Origin: Arthrobacter cupressi
Lineage (GTDB): Bacteria > Actinomycetota > Actinomycetes > Actinomycetales > Micrococcaceae
Length of the DNA: 64,000 nt
Reading direction: 5' to 3'
Assembly: GCF_900099975.1 (NCBI RefSeq)
Contig: NZ_FNEI01000010.1
Location: 62,001 to 126,000 of the forward strand
Shown here piece after piece: positions 48,278 through 56,075 of this stretch. The notes under the pieces are model-generated. The model searched no databases. It was not told the origin of the DNA and saw nothing but the letters and a program-made list of their open reading frames with translations. Within the stretch, counting starts at the first letter, position 1. The number at the start of each line of letters is the position of its first letter. Made by a program: the position numbers and the translations under genes.

Positions 48278-50920
48278 CTAGGTCCGCGGCTTCGCCCGGG
48301 CCGTGGCCGGGGCCGTCCACGGGTCCTCAGGCCAGGGATGCTTCGGGTAGCGCCCGCGCATCTCGGCCCTGACCTGGGCATAGGGACCGGCCCAGAAGGA
48401 TTCGAGGTCATCGGTCACCGCCAGGGGCCGTCGTGCGGGAGATAGCAGGTGGAAGAGCACCGGGACCCGGCCGCCGGCAATCCGCGGCGTCCCTGCCCAG
48501 CCGAAGCATTCCTGAAGTTTCACCGCCACCACCGGCCGGCCGCCGTCGGCCTCCGCGTCCGGGTAATCGATCGCGATTCGAGAGCCGCTCGGCACCTCCA
48601 GCCGTTCCGGCGCGAGGTCGGCGAAGCGGGCGGCCTCGGGCCAGGGCAGGAGCCGGCGCAGCGGTTCCGTGAGGTCGATCCCGGCCGCCGGGGCGCCATC
48701 GGCCAATGCCCCCAATTCCGGGGCCAGCCAGTCTTCCAGCCGGGCCAAAAGAGCCCGTTCGGAAACATCCGGCCACGGCGCACCGAGCTCACGGTGCAGC
48801 AGCGCCATCCTGCGCCGCAAAGCATCCGCAGCAGGTGACCAGCCGATGGACGCCAGGCCGTTGTTCGCCAGATCCGCAGCTACGGCGGCGCGTCCTTCCG
48901 CCCGGCCGGGCCGGACGGGCGTGGAGGACAGCACGATTGCGCCAAGCCGGCGCTCCCGGCGGGCGGACACTTTGCCCTTGACGAAGCGCGCATCAACCAT
49001 GTCCGCCAACAGGTGGGCGGCGGCGGCTTCTGCAGCATCGGCGGGAAGGGGCGCGGCGGAGCGGATCACCGCGCCGGTGCCGGCCGCGTCCCGCCCTGCC
49101 GCGCGGGAAACCTCCGCAACAGCGAGCCAGTCATGCCCGGACAGCGGGCTGCCGGCGGGCAGGCCGGCGCGGGTTCCGGAGGCGAGGAGGTACTGCGGTG
49201 GTCCGTCGCCCGGGACGCGCCGGGCCACCCGGTCCGGAAACGCGAGGGCGACGACCAACGCCACCGCTTCCTTGCCGTCCGGCGCCGCTTCCAGCGCACC
49301 CCGCAAGGATGAAGCGGCGACGGCGGCCGCCTCCTCCCGCACGATGGCCTCAAGCCGCCGGGCGTCGTCGGCCCAGCGCTTCGACGCCGGGTCCTTGCCT
49401 TGCCGCAGCACCGCCAGGAGCGCGGACAGATCGGCGCCCGGGGCACGCTGATCCCCGGAGACCAGTGCCACGGTTTCGGAGGCCAGGCGTGCTCCGACGA
49501 CGGCGGCCCCGTCCAGCAGGGCCCGCGCGAGCCGGGGTTCGGCGGGCACGGCGGCCAGGACCCGGCCCAGCGGCGTGGCGTGCCCGGCGGCGTCCACGGC
49601 GCCGATTTCCCGCAGCACCTCCATGGCCTCGTCCATCGCGGCGCGCGGCGGGGCGTCCGGGAGGGCGAGGCCCGCTCCCCCGGGCGCACCCCAGCACGCC
49701 AGTGTCAGGGCCGCCCCGCTCAGCTCCGCGACGGCGATTTCCGGGGTCCGGTGGGCTGGTGCCGCCGCGAAGGCCTTCTGTTCATAGCAGCGAACCACCG
49801 TTCCCGGACCCTGGCGCGCGGCGCGGCCTGCGCGCTGTTCCGCGGAGGCCCGGGAGCAGGAGACCGTGACCAGGCCGGACATGCCGCGGCCGGAGTCCCG
49901 GCGCGGCTCGCGGGACAGGCCGGCGTCGACCACGAGGCGCACACCGGGGACGGTCAGGGAGGATTCGGCGAGCGCCGTGGACACGATGATCCGGGCGGGT
50001 CCGCCCGGCTCGCGGCCGGAGACAGCCCTGTCCTGCGCCGCCGGGCCGATCTGTCCGTGGAGTTCGAGGATTTCCGTGCCCGAGGCGCGTTGCCGGAGGC
50101 GGTTCGCCACGTGTGCCACCTCGCGGGTTCCGGGAAGGAACACGAGGGCGTCCGTTCCCGGCTCCGTGGCCAACGAGACGGAGTGCGCGGCCATGGCGGT
50201 GTCGGCCACATGGTCCAGGAAGGCCGGCGTAACGCCGCGTCCGTCGAGGCGGGGACCGGGCGCGGGCGCCCACACGGTTTCCAGGGGGTACAACGCGGAG
50301 GGACAGTCGACCACGGGAAGCGGCCCGCCGCCGTCGGGTCCTGCAAGCAGGGCTGCAAAGCGCGGGGCGTCTACCGTGGCGGACATCGCCACCAGGCGAA
50401 GATCGCCGCGGAGTTCGCGCACTTCGGCGAGCATGCCGAGCAGCAGATCGCTCTCCAGGCCCCGCTCGTGGACTTCATCCAGGACCACCGCGCCGATGCC
50501 CTCCAGCCCGGGATCGGCCAACAGACGGCGCAGCAGGATTCCGGGGGTGACGAATTCGACGGCGGTCCGCGGACCCGCCTGCCGTTCACCGCGGACGGTG
50601 TAGCCCACGGCCTCCCCCAGCCTGCTTCCGTGGAGCGCGCTCAGCCGCCTGGCAGCCGCACGTGCCGCGACGCGGCGGGGCTGGGTAACGACCACCCTGG
50701 GCGCTTTACTCCCGGCGGCGCACAGGCCGGCCACCAGCGGCGGAACCAGGGTGGTCTTGCCTGTTCCCGGCGGCGCCTGGACCACGGCGGCGGATCCGGG
50801 GTCCCGGAGCACCTCGGCAAGCTCCGGCAGGGAATGGCCAAACACGAGGCCTGCGCTGATGCTTCGGAGGTCGAAAACGGGGCACGCGGCGGCCTGGGTG
50901 CGGGGGAACGGAGAAGTCAC
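48278..50920 (-). CDS. hrpB: ATP-dependent helicase HrpB
   Basis: DEAH-box helicase of the HrpB group, 880 residues. Motif I APPGTGKTTLVPPL is near residue 45, Ia VTQPRRVAARAAA, motif II DEVHERGLESDLLLG, motif III SATVD, a motif V region GARIIVSTALAESSLTVPGV (with slight variations), and motif VI QRAGRAARQGPG. The C-terminal HrpB domain (KLQECFGWAGTPRIAGG, PARRPLAVTDDLESFWAG) is present. Its substrate is unknown; the mature role in bacteria is poorly described. The GTG at 50920 gives TSPFPRTQ; an open frame to 51016 is not used because it passes through the regulatory palindrome at 50964. Confidence 0.93.
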   Translation of the reverse strand: MTSPFPRTQAAACPVFDLRSISAGLVFGHSLPELAEVLRDPGSAAVVQAPPGTGKTTLVPPLVAGLCAAGSKAPRVVVTQPRRVAARAAARRLSALHGSRLGEAVGYTVRGERQAGPRTAVEFVTPGILLRRLLADPGLEGIGAVVLDEVHERGLESDLLLGMLAEVRELRGDLRLVAMSATVDAPRFAALLAGPDGGGPLPVVDCPSALYPLETVWAPAPGPRLDGRGVTPAFLDHVADTAMAAHSVSLATEPGTDALVFLPGTREVAHVANRLRQRASGTEILELHGQIGPAAQDRAVSGREPGGPARIIVSTALAESSLTVPGVRLVVDAGLSREPRRDSGRGMSGLVTVSCSRASAEQRAGRAARQGPGTVVRCYEQKAFAAAPAHRTPEIAVAELSGAALTLACWGAPGGAGLALPDAPPRAAMDEAMEVLREIGAVDAAGHATPLGRVLAAVPAEPRLARALLDGAAVVGARLASETVALVSGDQRAPGADLSALLAVLRQGKDPASKRWADDARRLEAIVREEAAAVAASSLRGALEAAPDGKEAVALVVALAFPDRVARRVPGDGPPQYLLASGTRAGLPAGSPLSGHDWLAVAEVSRAAGRDAAGTGAVIRSAAPLPADAAEAAAAHLLADMVDARFVKGKVSARRERRLGAIVLSSTPVRPGRAEGRAAVAADLANNGLASIGWSPAADALRRRMALLHRELGAPWPDVSERALLARLEDWLAPELGALADGAPAAGIDLTEPLRRLLPWPEAARFADLAPERLEVPSGSRIAIDYPDAEADGGRPVVAVKLQECFGWAGTPRIAGGRVPVLFHLLSPARRPLAVTDDLESFWAGPYAQVRAEMRGRYPKHPWPEDPWTAPATARAKPRT

Positions 50921-50962
50921 CCATCCATTGTGAATGGACCGGCCCGGACCCGGGCAAACTTG

Positions 50963-50990
50963 ATAAGCATGCTTAGCAATGACATGATGT
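50963..50990 (+). promoter_or_regulatory. stress-island composite element, copy 1
   Basis: TAAGCATGCTTA (50964-50975) is a perfect palindrome, followed on the plus strand by GCAATGACATGATGTG. The core and the following TG-C-TGATG letters match copies 2 and 3 on the minus strand with a 2-base shift. It points toward the small hydrophobic protein gene at 51196. Confidence 0.6.
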
Positions 50991-51132
50991 GAATTGTGAC
51001 ACAGCTTTTGCCGCATGAACGGAACAAGCGGATCACGAACGGAACGAGGAAAGCGGCACAGGCGTCACTGACCATCCTTGGAACGGAGCCGGGGGCGCTC
51101 TGCGAGGATCGCAGCGCAGCAATGCGCAACTG

Positions 51133-51161
51133 CTGAATATTGCGCGTGGAGGCACTAGCAA
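51133..51161 (+). promoter_or_regulatory. possible promoter of the small hydrophobic protein gene
   Basis: CTGAAT (51133-51138) and TAGCAA (51156-51161) with a 17-base spacer, ending 34 bp before the ATG at 51196. Moderate match. An inverted repeat GCGCAA / TTGCGC (51124-51129, 51140-51145) overlaps it. Confidence 0.35.
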
Positions 51162-51195
51162 TTCGGTTTCCACGCCACGAAAGGAAACGTCAACC

Positions 51196-51366
51196 ATGAA
51201 TACCCTTCTCATCGTTGCAGGCGTCATCGCTATTGTTCTTCTGCTCGTCGGCGGCTTCACACCGGCACTGAACTTCCTGCTGTGGGTCGGAATCATCCTC
51301 CTGGCCATCGCAGCCATCGGCTGGCTCCTCAGCTACACCAACGGACACCGCTCGCACGGAGTATGA
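51196..51366 (+). CDS. small hydrophobic protein, two membrane helices
   Basis: A 56-residue protein, too short for routine gene calls. Two hydrophobic segments (about residues 4-20 and 27-45: LLIVAGVIAIVLLLVGG, NFLLWVGIILLAIAAIGWLL) and a short basic tail (GHRSHGV). ATG with AAAGGA 11 bases upstream. Resembles small lmo0937/DUF5670-like membrane proteins that are found in stress-inducible clusters; resemblance is by size and pattern only. Lies downstream of composite element copy 1. The 275-bp upstream gap to hrpB holds that element and a weak promoter. Confidence 0.75.
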   Translation: MNTLLIVAGVIAIVLLLVGGFTPALNFLLWVGIILLAIAAIGWLLSYTNGHRSHGV

Positions 51367-51374
51367 CGCACCAC

Positions 51375-51394
51375 GTCCGGGGAATCACCCGGAC
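51375..51394 (+). terminator. hairpin after small hydrophobic protein gene
   Basis: GTCCGGG-gaatca-CCCGGAC, a 7-bp perfect stem starting 9 bp after the stop codon at 51366. No U-tract. Confidence 0.4.
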
Positions 51395-51448
51395 AATACG
51401 CCCCGAGGGGCAATCGCATGAAGGAGCCGACACAGGAAAGGAACGAAC

Positions 51449-51706
51449 ATGTACATAGGTTCATCGATCTTCCTCATCGCGCTTGGCGCCATTCTCGCCT
51501 TCGCGCTCACCCCGGGGCTCATCCCCTTCCTCGACCAGCAAATGACCGGCTACATCCTGATGGCCGTCGGCGTCATCGGACTGATCGCTTCGCTGGTCTG
51601 GGCGGCTCCACGCCGCCGGTACCGGTCTACTGAGAGCCGGCAGACCGTGGACCCGGGAACGGGGGAAGCGGTCACCCGCCGGGAGACCCGTGACACCGGC
51701 GTCTGA
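51449..51706 (+). CDS. DUF6458-family small membrane protein
   Basis: Protein of 85 residues. Two helices, about 2-20 (IGSSIFLIALGAILAFAL) and 35-52 (GYILMAVGVIGLIASLVWA), then a basic, polar tail that ends DTGTGEAVTRRETRDTGV-like (I see DPGTGEAVTRRETRD). Actinobacterial proteins of this size with MxIGxSIxLIALGAIL at the N-terminus are annotated DUF6458. Function unknown. ATG with AGGA upstream. Belongs to the stress-type cluster. Confidence 0.82.
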   Translation: MYIGSSIFLIALGAILAFALTPGLIPFLDQQMTGYILMAVGVIGLIASLVWAAPRRRYRSTESRQTVDPGTGEAVTRRETRDTGV

Positions 51707-51736
51707 TACCGGCCCCTGAATCGGGCAAGGCAATAC

Positions 51737-51770
51737 CGCGGCTCCCGCCAAACAACTGGCGGGGGCCGCG
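51737..51770 (+). terminator. terminator hairpin after the DUF6458 gene
   Basis: A 14-bp stem with one G-U pair (51737-51750 with 51757-51770) and loop AACAAC, 30 bp after the stop at 51706. It separates the two small genes from DUF1206 and the following genes. Confidence 0.65.
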
Positions 51771-51789
51771 CCATGAACAGGAGCGCACT

Positions 51790-52617
51790 GTGAACAAGAG
51801 CGCAAACAAGACGGCACGGGCGGCTGCCAAGTCCGCGGAGGCGGCAAGCAACTCCAAAGGGCTTGAAACCGCTGCCCGGGCAGGCTTCGGCGCGAGCGGC
51901 GTTCTACACGTCCTCGTCGGGGCCATCGCCCTGCAATTGGCGCGGGGGCTGAACGGAGAGGCCGACCTCGGCGGCGCGGTCGCACAGTTGGCAGCACGGC
52001 CCGGCGGCCCCTTCCTGCTGTGGGCGTGCTTCGGGGCCTGCGCCGCCCTGGCCTTGTGGCAGGCCGGAAACGCGGTGTTCGGCACCTCCGGCAATCACGG
52101 AAGGCGCCTCACCGCCCGTTTCGGCGCCGCCGGGCAGGCGGTGGCCTTCGCGCTCCTGGCCGCCACCGTACTGTCCTTCGCCCTCGGCGCCGGGAAAAAC
52201 AGCAGGGAATCCACCAGTGACCTCACCGTCACACTCATGCGGGCACCCTTCGGCCCCGTGATCCTGCTGCTCGCGGGTGCGGGAATCATCGGGGCGGGCA
52301 TCTTCTTCGCCGTGCGCGGTGCGCGCGCCTCCTTCCGCAAAGACCTGTTCCTTCCCGGCGCACCGGCACCTCGGCGGACCCTGCTGACGGCGGGAGTCCT
52401 CGGCTACCTCTCCAAGGGCTTCGCCCTGCTCCTGGTGGGACTGCTGGTCATCCTCGCCACGCTGAGGCAGCAACCCGAGCAATCCACCGGCCTCGACGGC
52501 AGCCTCAAGGGGCTGCGGGAGCAGCCTTTCGGGCCGTATCTCCTGGCGGTGCTGGCGCTGGGCCTGGTCTGTTATGGCTGCTTCCTCATACTGAAGGCCA
52601 AGTATGCCCGGATGTAG
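51790..52617 (+). CDS. DUF1206 membrane protein
   Basis: Protein of 275 residues with about six hydrophobic helices in three similar pairs, the layout of the DUF1206 family. The repeats show GFGASGVLHVLVGAIALQLA, RFGAAGQAVAFALLAATVL and GVLGYLSKGFALLLVGLLV, each with a G-x-G-hydrophobic opening. Function unknown; the family is often near general stress genes. The start is GTG at 51790. Cytosolic N-terminus is basic and Ala/Lys-rich. 8 bp separate it from topoisomerase IB, so both are cotranscribed. Confidence 0.87.
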   Translation: MNKSANKTARAAAKSAEAASNSKGLETAARAGFGASGVLHVLVGAIALQLARGLNGEADLGGAVAQLAARPGGPFLLWACFGACAALALWQAGNAVFGTSGNHGRRLTARFGAAGQAVAFALLAATVLSFALGAGKNSRESTSDLTVTLMRAPFGPVILLLAGAGIIGAGIFFAVRGARASFRKDLFLPGAPAPRRTLLTAGVLGYLSKGFALLLVGLLVILATLRQQPEQSTGLDGSLKGLREQPFGPYLLAVLALGLVCYGCFLILKAKYARM

Positions 52618-52625
52618 CTGCAGCC

Positions 52626-53582
52626 ATGTCGCGGCTTAGGCGCAGCGACCCCTCGCTCCCGGGCATCCGACGGCGGCGGGCCGGCCGCGGATTCAGCTAC
52701 AGGGACGCAGGGGGCTCACCGGTGTCCGACGCCGACCTTGAGCGGATCCGGGCCCTTGTCATACCGCCGGCCTGGCGCCAAGTGTGGATCTGCCCTTTCG
52801 CCAACGGCCACATCCAAGCCACGGGTCTCGACGACGCCGGCCGCCTCCAGTACCTCTACCATCCTTTGTGGCGGGAAAAGCGTGACGTGGAAAAGTTCAC
52901 GCGTGCCGCCCTCCTGGGGCAGGCCATGCCGCGGCTCCGCAGGACCGCTGCCCGGCACCTGCGCGAATCACGCTCCCCCAGGACCAGGGCACTCGCTGCC
53001 GCCGTTCGGCTCATCGACCTGGGAGCCCTGCGGGTTGGCGATGAGAACTACCGGAAACAAAACGGCTCCTACGGCCTGACCACGCTTCGCTGCCGCCACG
53101 TCACCGTCCAAGGCGAGTCACTGCACCTGAACTTCCCCGGCAAAAGCGGCCAGCTCTGGGAATGCACGCTCCAGGACCGGCCCCTCGCCGCGTTCCTGGC
53201 CCCCTTGGCCTGCCGGGCGGCCGATGCGCCCCTCCTTGCTTTCGAGGAAGATGACAGGTGGATTGCCGTGGATCCCGGCATGCTCAACGACTACATCCGC
53301 CGCGCCGCAGGAGAAGATTTCACGGCGAAGGATCTGCGGACGTGGAAGGGAACCCTGACGGCCGCCCAGACCCTGGCACGCACCCCGGCCGACGTTCCGG
53401 AGCGCAAGGCTTTGGCGAAAGCCTTCGAGGAAACTGCCGCATTGCTGGGCAATACAGTGGCCGTGGCCCGGGACGCCTACGTTGACCCCCGGGTGGTGGA
53501 CGCCTACCTGGACGGGAGCCTGCGCCGGGTCAGGGTGGCCGAAGCGGCCATAGCTCGGTTCCTCGCCGGCGATGCCGGATGA
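52626..53582 (+). CDS. DNA topoisomerase IB (poxvirus type)
   Basis: Relaxes supercoils by transient single-strand cleavage, forming a 3'-phosphotyrosine. 318 residues, as in bacterial TopIB. Seen: VIPPAWRQVWICP at the N-terminal domain, DLGALRVGDENY and YGLTTLRCRHV, FPGKSGQLW with the catalytic Lys, FTAKDLRTWKGT with the catalytic Arg, LLGNTVAVARDAYVDPRVV with the probable nucleophilic Tyr (His is replaced by Asn in LLGNT, usual in the bacterial group). ATG at 52626 with weak ribosome-binding site. Follows DUF1206 by 8 bp. Confidence 0.93.
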   Translation: MSRLRRSDPSLPGIRRRRAGRGFSYRDAGGSPVSDADLERIRALVIPPAWRQVWICPFANGHIQATGLDDAGRLQYLYHPLWREKRDVEKFTRAALLGQAMPRLRRTAARHLRESRSPRTRALAAAVRLIDLGALRVGDENYRKQNGSYGLTTLRCRHVTVQGESLHLNFPGKSGQLWECTLQDRPLAAFLAPLACRAADAPLLAFEEDDRWIAVDPGMLNDYIRRAAGEDFTAKDLRTWKGTLTAAQTLARTPADVPERKALAKAFEETAALLGNTVAVARDAYVDPRVVDAYLDGSLRRVRVAEAAIARFLAGDAG

Positions 53583-53653
53583 TGATGCCGATCTCGCCGG
53601 GACGGCCCGCGGGCGGTAGGCTTCCCGGACCGGAGACAGAAAGGAGGCGCAAG

Positions 53654-54262
53654 ATGATCGCAGTGTTGATCATCGACATGCAGAACGCCTATTTCGAAGA
53701 CCCGGCGCTGGCCCCGCACCGCGAGCGGACCGTTGCCGCCTGCAACGCCTTGATCACCGCATCCACTGCCCATGGGCTCCCTGTGCTGCTGGTCAAGACG
53801 GAGCACGAACGGGACCGCTCCACCTGGACCCTCAACATGCTCGACGACCAGCAGGGGTTCATCTACCGGGGCAGTGACCAGGCGGATTTCGTCCCCGGCC
53901 TGCACACGTCCGGACTGCCCCAACTCACCAAGACGCGGGACAGCGGCTTCATGGGTACGGACCTCCTGTGGCGCCTGCATAACTGGCAGGTCCAGACCTT
54001 GGTGCTGGCTGGCGTGTCGGCCCATAACTGCATCGCCCAAACCGCCGCGGATGCGTTCGCGCACAACTTCAGGGTGGTGCACGCGGTAGACGCCATCGCC
54101 GGGAACGAACCCGCGTTACAGGCATTCACGCAAGAACTCCTGGCACGCGAATACCGGCAGAAAATGCTTGCGCACGAGGAAGTCATGGCGTTTCTCGCCA
54201 GCGATCCCGTCCACCCGTCCAATGCTCGGATGGATGGCATTGTGCTTCCAGATTCCCCTTGA
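53654..54262 (+). CDS. cysteine hydrolase, isochorismatase family
   Basis: Isochorismatase-like hydrolase of 202 residues. The catalytic triad is visible: Asp in VLIIDMQNAYF (residue about 8), Lys in LTKTRDSGFMGTDL, and nucleophile Cys in GVSAHNCIAQTAADA. A cis-peptide valine loop LVLAGVS precedes it. The family includes nicotinamidases and other amidases; the substrate cannot be chosen. The ATG at 53654 has an ideal AAAGGAGG eight bases before it. An open frame upstream overlaps topoisomerase IB's stop and is not used. Confidence 0.87.
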   Translation: MIAVLIIDMQNAYFEDPALAPHRERTVAACNALITASTAHGLPVLLVKTEHERDRSTWTLNMLDDQQGFIYRGSDQADFVPGLHTSGLPQLTKTRDSGFMGTDLLWRLHNWQVQTLVLAGVSAHNCIAQTAADAFAHNFRVVHAVDAIAGNEPALQAFTQELLAREYRQKMLAHEEVMAFLASDPVHPSNARMDGIVLPDSP

Positions 54263-54287
54263 ACCGGTCCCGGGATGGTTCTAGCGT
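54259..54287 (+). promoter_or_regulatory. promoter of SRPBCC gene 1
   Basis: TTGAAC (54259-54264), 17-base spacer, TAGCGT (54282-54287), 65 bp before the ATG at 54353. It overlaps the stop codon of the cysteine hydrolase. The same TAGCGT and 17-base spacing occur in the promoter of the paralogous gene at 55433-55972. Confidence 0.55.
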
Positions 54288-54352
54288 GGAAATGAGGCCA
54301 CTGGCCCTCGGACAAGCCTAGGGTCTGACCGGGATCACGGGAGGGATCTGTC

Positions 54353-54817
54353 ATGGCCACCGTTCACGAATCAGTCCGCGTCAACGTTCCGCTGGCACAG
54401 GCCTACAACCAATGGACGCAGTTCGAAGAGTTTCCCCGCTTCATGAGCGGCATCGAATCGGTCCGCCAGGTCGACGAGGCCTTGGTCCATTTCACCACCG
54501 GAATCGCCGGAGTACGCCGCGAATTCGACGCCAGGATCACCACACAGGTGCCGGACGAACGGATCGCCTGGGAAAGCGTGGATGCGCCGCGCAGCAAGGG
54601 AGAAGTCACGTTCCGGGCCTCAAGCGCAACCGAAACGGAAATCACGGTTGACCTGGACTGGCAACCGGAGACGCCTGCCGAACGGTTGGGTGCCGGCACA
54701 CGGTTGGACGACCGCCTGGTGAAAAGGGACCTCCAGAAGTTCAAGGAGTTCATCGAGCACAGGGAAACAGAGACCGGAGGCTGGCGCGGCAGCATTACCG
54801 AAGGCCATGTCGACTGA
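54353..54817 (+). CDS. SRPBCC-family protein 1 (polyketide cyclase/dehydrase fold)
   Basis: Protein of 154 residues with the START/SRPBCC lipid-binding fold. The ATVHESVRVNVPLAQAYNQWTQ opening, EEFPRFMSGIESV, ITTQVPDERIAWESVD and VDLDWQP blocks match the cyclase/dehydrase group common in actinobacterial stress clusters. Its paralogue at 55433-55972 shares AYNQWTQFE-FP-FMSG-VRQ-D, so they arose by duplication. The ligand is unknown. ATG follows GGGAGGGA. Ends in a very long hairpin at 54832. Confidence 0.88.
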   Translation: MATVHESVRVNVPLAQAYNQWTQFEEFPRFMSGIESVRQVDEALVHFTTGIAGVRREFDARITTQVPDERIAWESVDAPRSKGEVTFRASSATETEITVDLDWQPETPAERLGAGTRLDDRLVKRDLQKFKEFIEHRETETGGWRGSITEGHVD

Positions 54818-54831
54818 CAGGTAGAACGTGC

Positions 54832-54892
54832 GCCCGCACTGCAACACGGAGCCCTGCCTCCATGAGGCAGGGCTCCGTGTTGCAGTGCGGGC
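54832..54892. terminator. 29-bp perfect hairpin, bidirectional terminator
   Basis: Arms 54832-54860 and 54864-54892 are perfectly complementary over 29 bp with a 3-base loop CAT. It lies 15 bp after the SRPBCC 1 stop (plus) and 13 bp after the stop of the small acidic protein (54905, minus), between the convergent genes. No U-tract. Unusually long compared with the 7-17 bp stems elsewhere in the window. Confidence 0.8.
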
Positions 54893-54904
54893 CACCGTTG
54901 GCCG

Positions 54905-55177
54905 CTAGTCGCTCGGACTCAACTTAGTGGTGAGGCTGCGTTCGTCCGCGCTCGCGTCGTCGGCTTCTTCGGCGGGCCCGCTGGGATCCTTTGAACCGGC
55001 CGTCCCGGGCTCGCCGGTGGGTTCCCCGCCCAAGGTCCGCGGCGGGGCCTCTCCGGGCTCGCCGGCCGCCGGCTGCTCCTCACGGGCCTTCGCTTGCTCT
55101 TCATCCGTGTCCCTCGGCACCGGCTGCTCCGGATTCTGGATTCCGTCATGGACTGGGGATGAGCTCATGCGCTTCAT
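54905..55177 (-). CDS. small acidic, intrinsically disordered protein
   Basis: Protein of 90 residues, rich in Glu, Asp, Pro, Gly, Ala and Ser, with almost no hydrophobic core: HDGIQNPEQPVPRDTDEEQA, EPGEAPPRTLGGEP, DDASADERSLTTKL. ATG at 55177 with GAGGAGG nearby. Not recognised; it may be a desiccation- or osmotic-stress protein, an inference from composition and position. The 255-bp region above it (55178-55432) has a tandem 15-bp repeat and the terminator of the next gene, and no other gene. Confidence 0.72.
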   Translation of the reverse strand: MKRMSSSPVHDGIQNPEQPVPRDTDEEQAKAREEQPAAGEPGEAPPRTLGGEPTGEPGTAGSKDPSGPAEEADDASADERSLTTKLSPSD

Positions 55178-55323
55178 TGTTCTTCCTCCTCGGGCCGCGG
55201 ACGCCGGGGCCGCCCCCGGCCCACCCCAACACCGCGGCAATTTCCGTTCCTCCGGGAACTTTTCCGCCCGGAAGCAGGTGACGCCGGCACAAGGTGAGCG
55301 ACGGCGTCGACGCCAGCGAACGG

Positions 55324-55353
55324 CACGTCAACGTTCACCACGTCAACGTTCAC
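55324..55353. repeat. tandem 15-bp direct repeat
   Basis: CACGTCAACGTTCAC occurs twice head to tail (55324-55338 and 55339-55353). On the minus strand each copy contains TTGACG, like a -35 hexamer, about 150 bp upstream of the acidic protein start. Could bind a regulator or be a chance duplication. Confidence 0.6.
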
Positions 55354-55368
55354 TGAGCACGATCAGGC

Positions 55369-55415
55369 TTGCCGACAGTACCCCGTCGTGTCAGAGACGG
55401 GGCACTGTCCGGCAA
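55369..55415 (-). terminator. terminator of SRPBCC gene 2
   Basis: A stem of about 19 bp (55369-55387 with 55396-55415) with one bulge and one mismatch, 18 bp past the stop at 55433 on the minus strand. Confidence 0.65.
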
Positions 55416-55432
55416 ACAGGGGCGGTCAGGGC

Positions 55433-55972
55433 TTAGAAGTCCCTTCCGCCGGTCGGAGGCGGGGGCTCCTCATCCAAGCCGATTCCGCCACCGGAACCCA
55501 GGGGCGGGTCTTCGACCTGCCCGGAAACCACTGTGGACCGCCAAGCCCCGGTTTCGTAGCGGCGGTCTTCGATGAACTTCTTGAACTTCTTCAGGTCCGC
55601 CCCGACTTGGAGTTCGTCCGCTCCCACTGCGGTGCCGGCCTTCTCGGCAAGCCCTTCGGGTGTCCACTCGATGCTGACGCTGACCTTTGACCGCTCGGGG
55701 CCCAGGGGTTCGAAGCGGACCACGCCCGCGTTCCGTGGGCCATCGGTGCTTTCCCAGCTGATCACGGTGTCAGGGACCTGGTCCAGGATCCTCGCGTCGT
55801 ACTCGCGGTGCACGCCCGCCGTGCTGGTAGAGAAATGCAGGGTTGTATCGTCCAATTGCCTGACGGCGTCAACCCCGCTCATGAATTCGGGAAAGGTTTC
55901 GAACTGCGTCCACTGGTTGTATGCCGTGGATACGGGAACGTCAACTTCGATGGTCTGATCGACAGTAGCCAT
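55433..55972 (-). CDS. SRPBCC-family protein 2
   Basis: Protein of 179 residues, paralogue of the 54353-54817 product. Shared features are AYNQWTQFETFPEFMSGV, VRQLDDTTLHF, ARILDQVPDTVISWEST and FKKFIEDRRYETGAWR. It has an added acidic, Gly/Pro-rich tail (DPPLGSGGGIG, EEPPPPTGGRDF) that SRPBCC 1 lacks. ATG at 55972 is preferred over the GTG directly before it, with GGAG upstream. Upstream are a consensus promoter and composite element copy 2. The 269-bp gap to the SIS gene (55973-56241) has no other gene. Confidence 0.88.
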   Translation of the reverse strand: MATVDQTIEVDVPVSTAYNQWTQFETFPEFMSGVDAVRQLDDTTLHFSTSTAGVHREYDARILDQVPDTVISWESTDGPRNAGVVRFEPLGPERSKVSVSIEWTPEGLAEKAGTAVGADELQVGADLKKFKKFIEDRRYETGAWRSTVVSGQVEDPPLGSGGGIGLDEEPPPPTGGRDF

Positions 55973-56022
55973 CACGGTCTCCTCACATGGTGGATTCGAT
56001 GGGGTGTGGTGCTACGTTTTTC

Positions 56023-56051
56023 ACGCTATCGAGGCCGCCAGTGAACATCAA
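56023..56051 (-). promoter_or_regulatory. promoter of SRPBCC gene 2
   Basis: On the minus strand, TTGATG (56046-56051), 17-base spacer, TAGCGT (56023-56028), 51 bp before the ATG. Composite element copy 2 ends immediately upstream of the -35, eight bases from the palindrome. Confidence 0.6.
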
Positions 56052-56075
56052 GACATTTTGCTAAGTATGCTTAGC
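56049..56075 (-). promoter_or_regulatory. stress-island composite element, copy 2
   Basis: On the minus strand GCTAAG-CATA-CTTAGC is followed by AAAATGTC and TTG. GCTAAG and CTTAGC are 6-bp arms around 4 bases. The element sits directly above the SRPBCC 2 promoter, as an activator site would. On the plus strand the palindrome is followed by seven T, but no plus-strand gene ends here. Confidence 0.65.

Noticed and set aside
55324..55353. CRISPR-like repeat
   Set aside because: Only two units with no spacer; no cas gene in the window.
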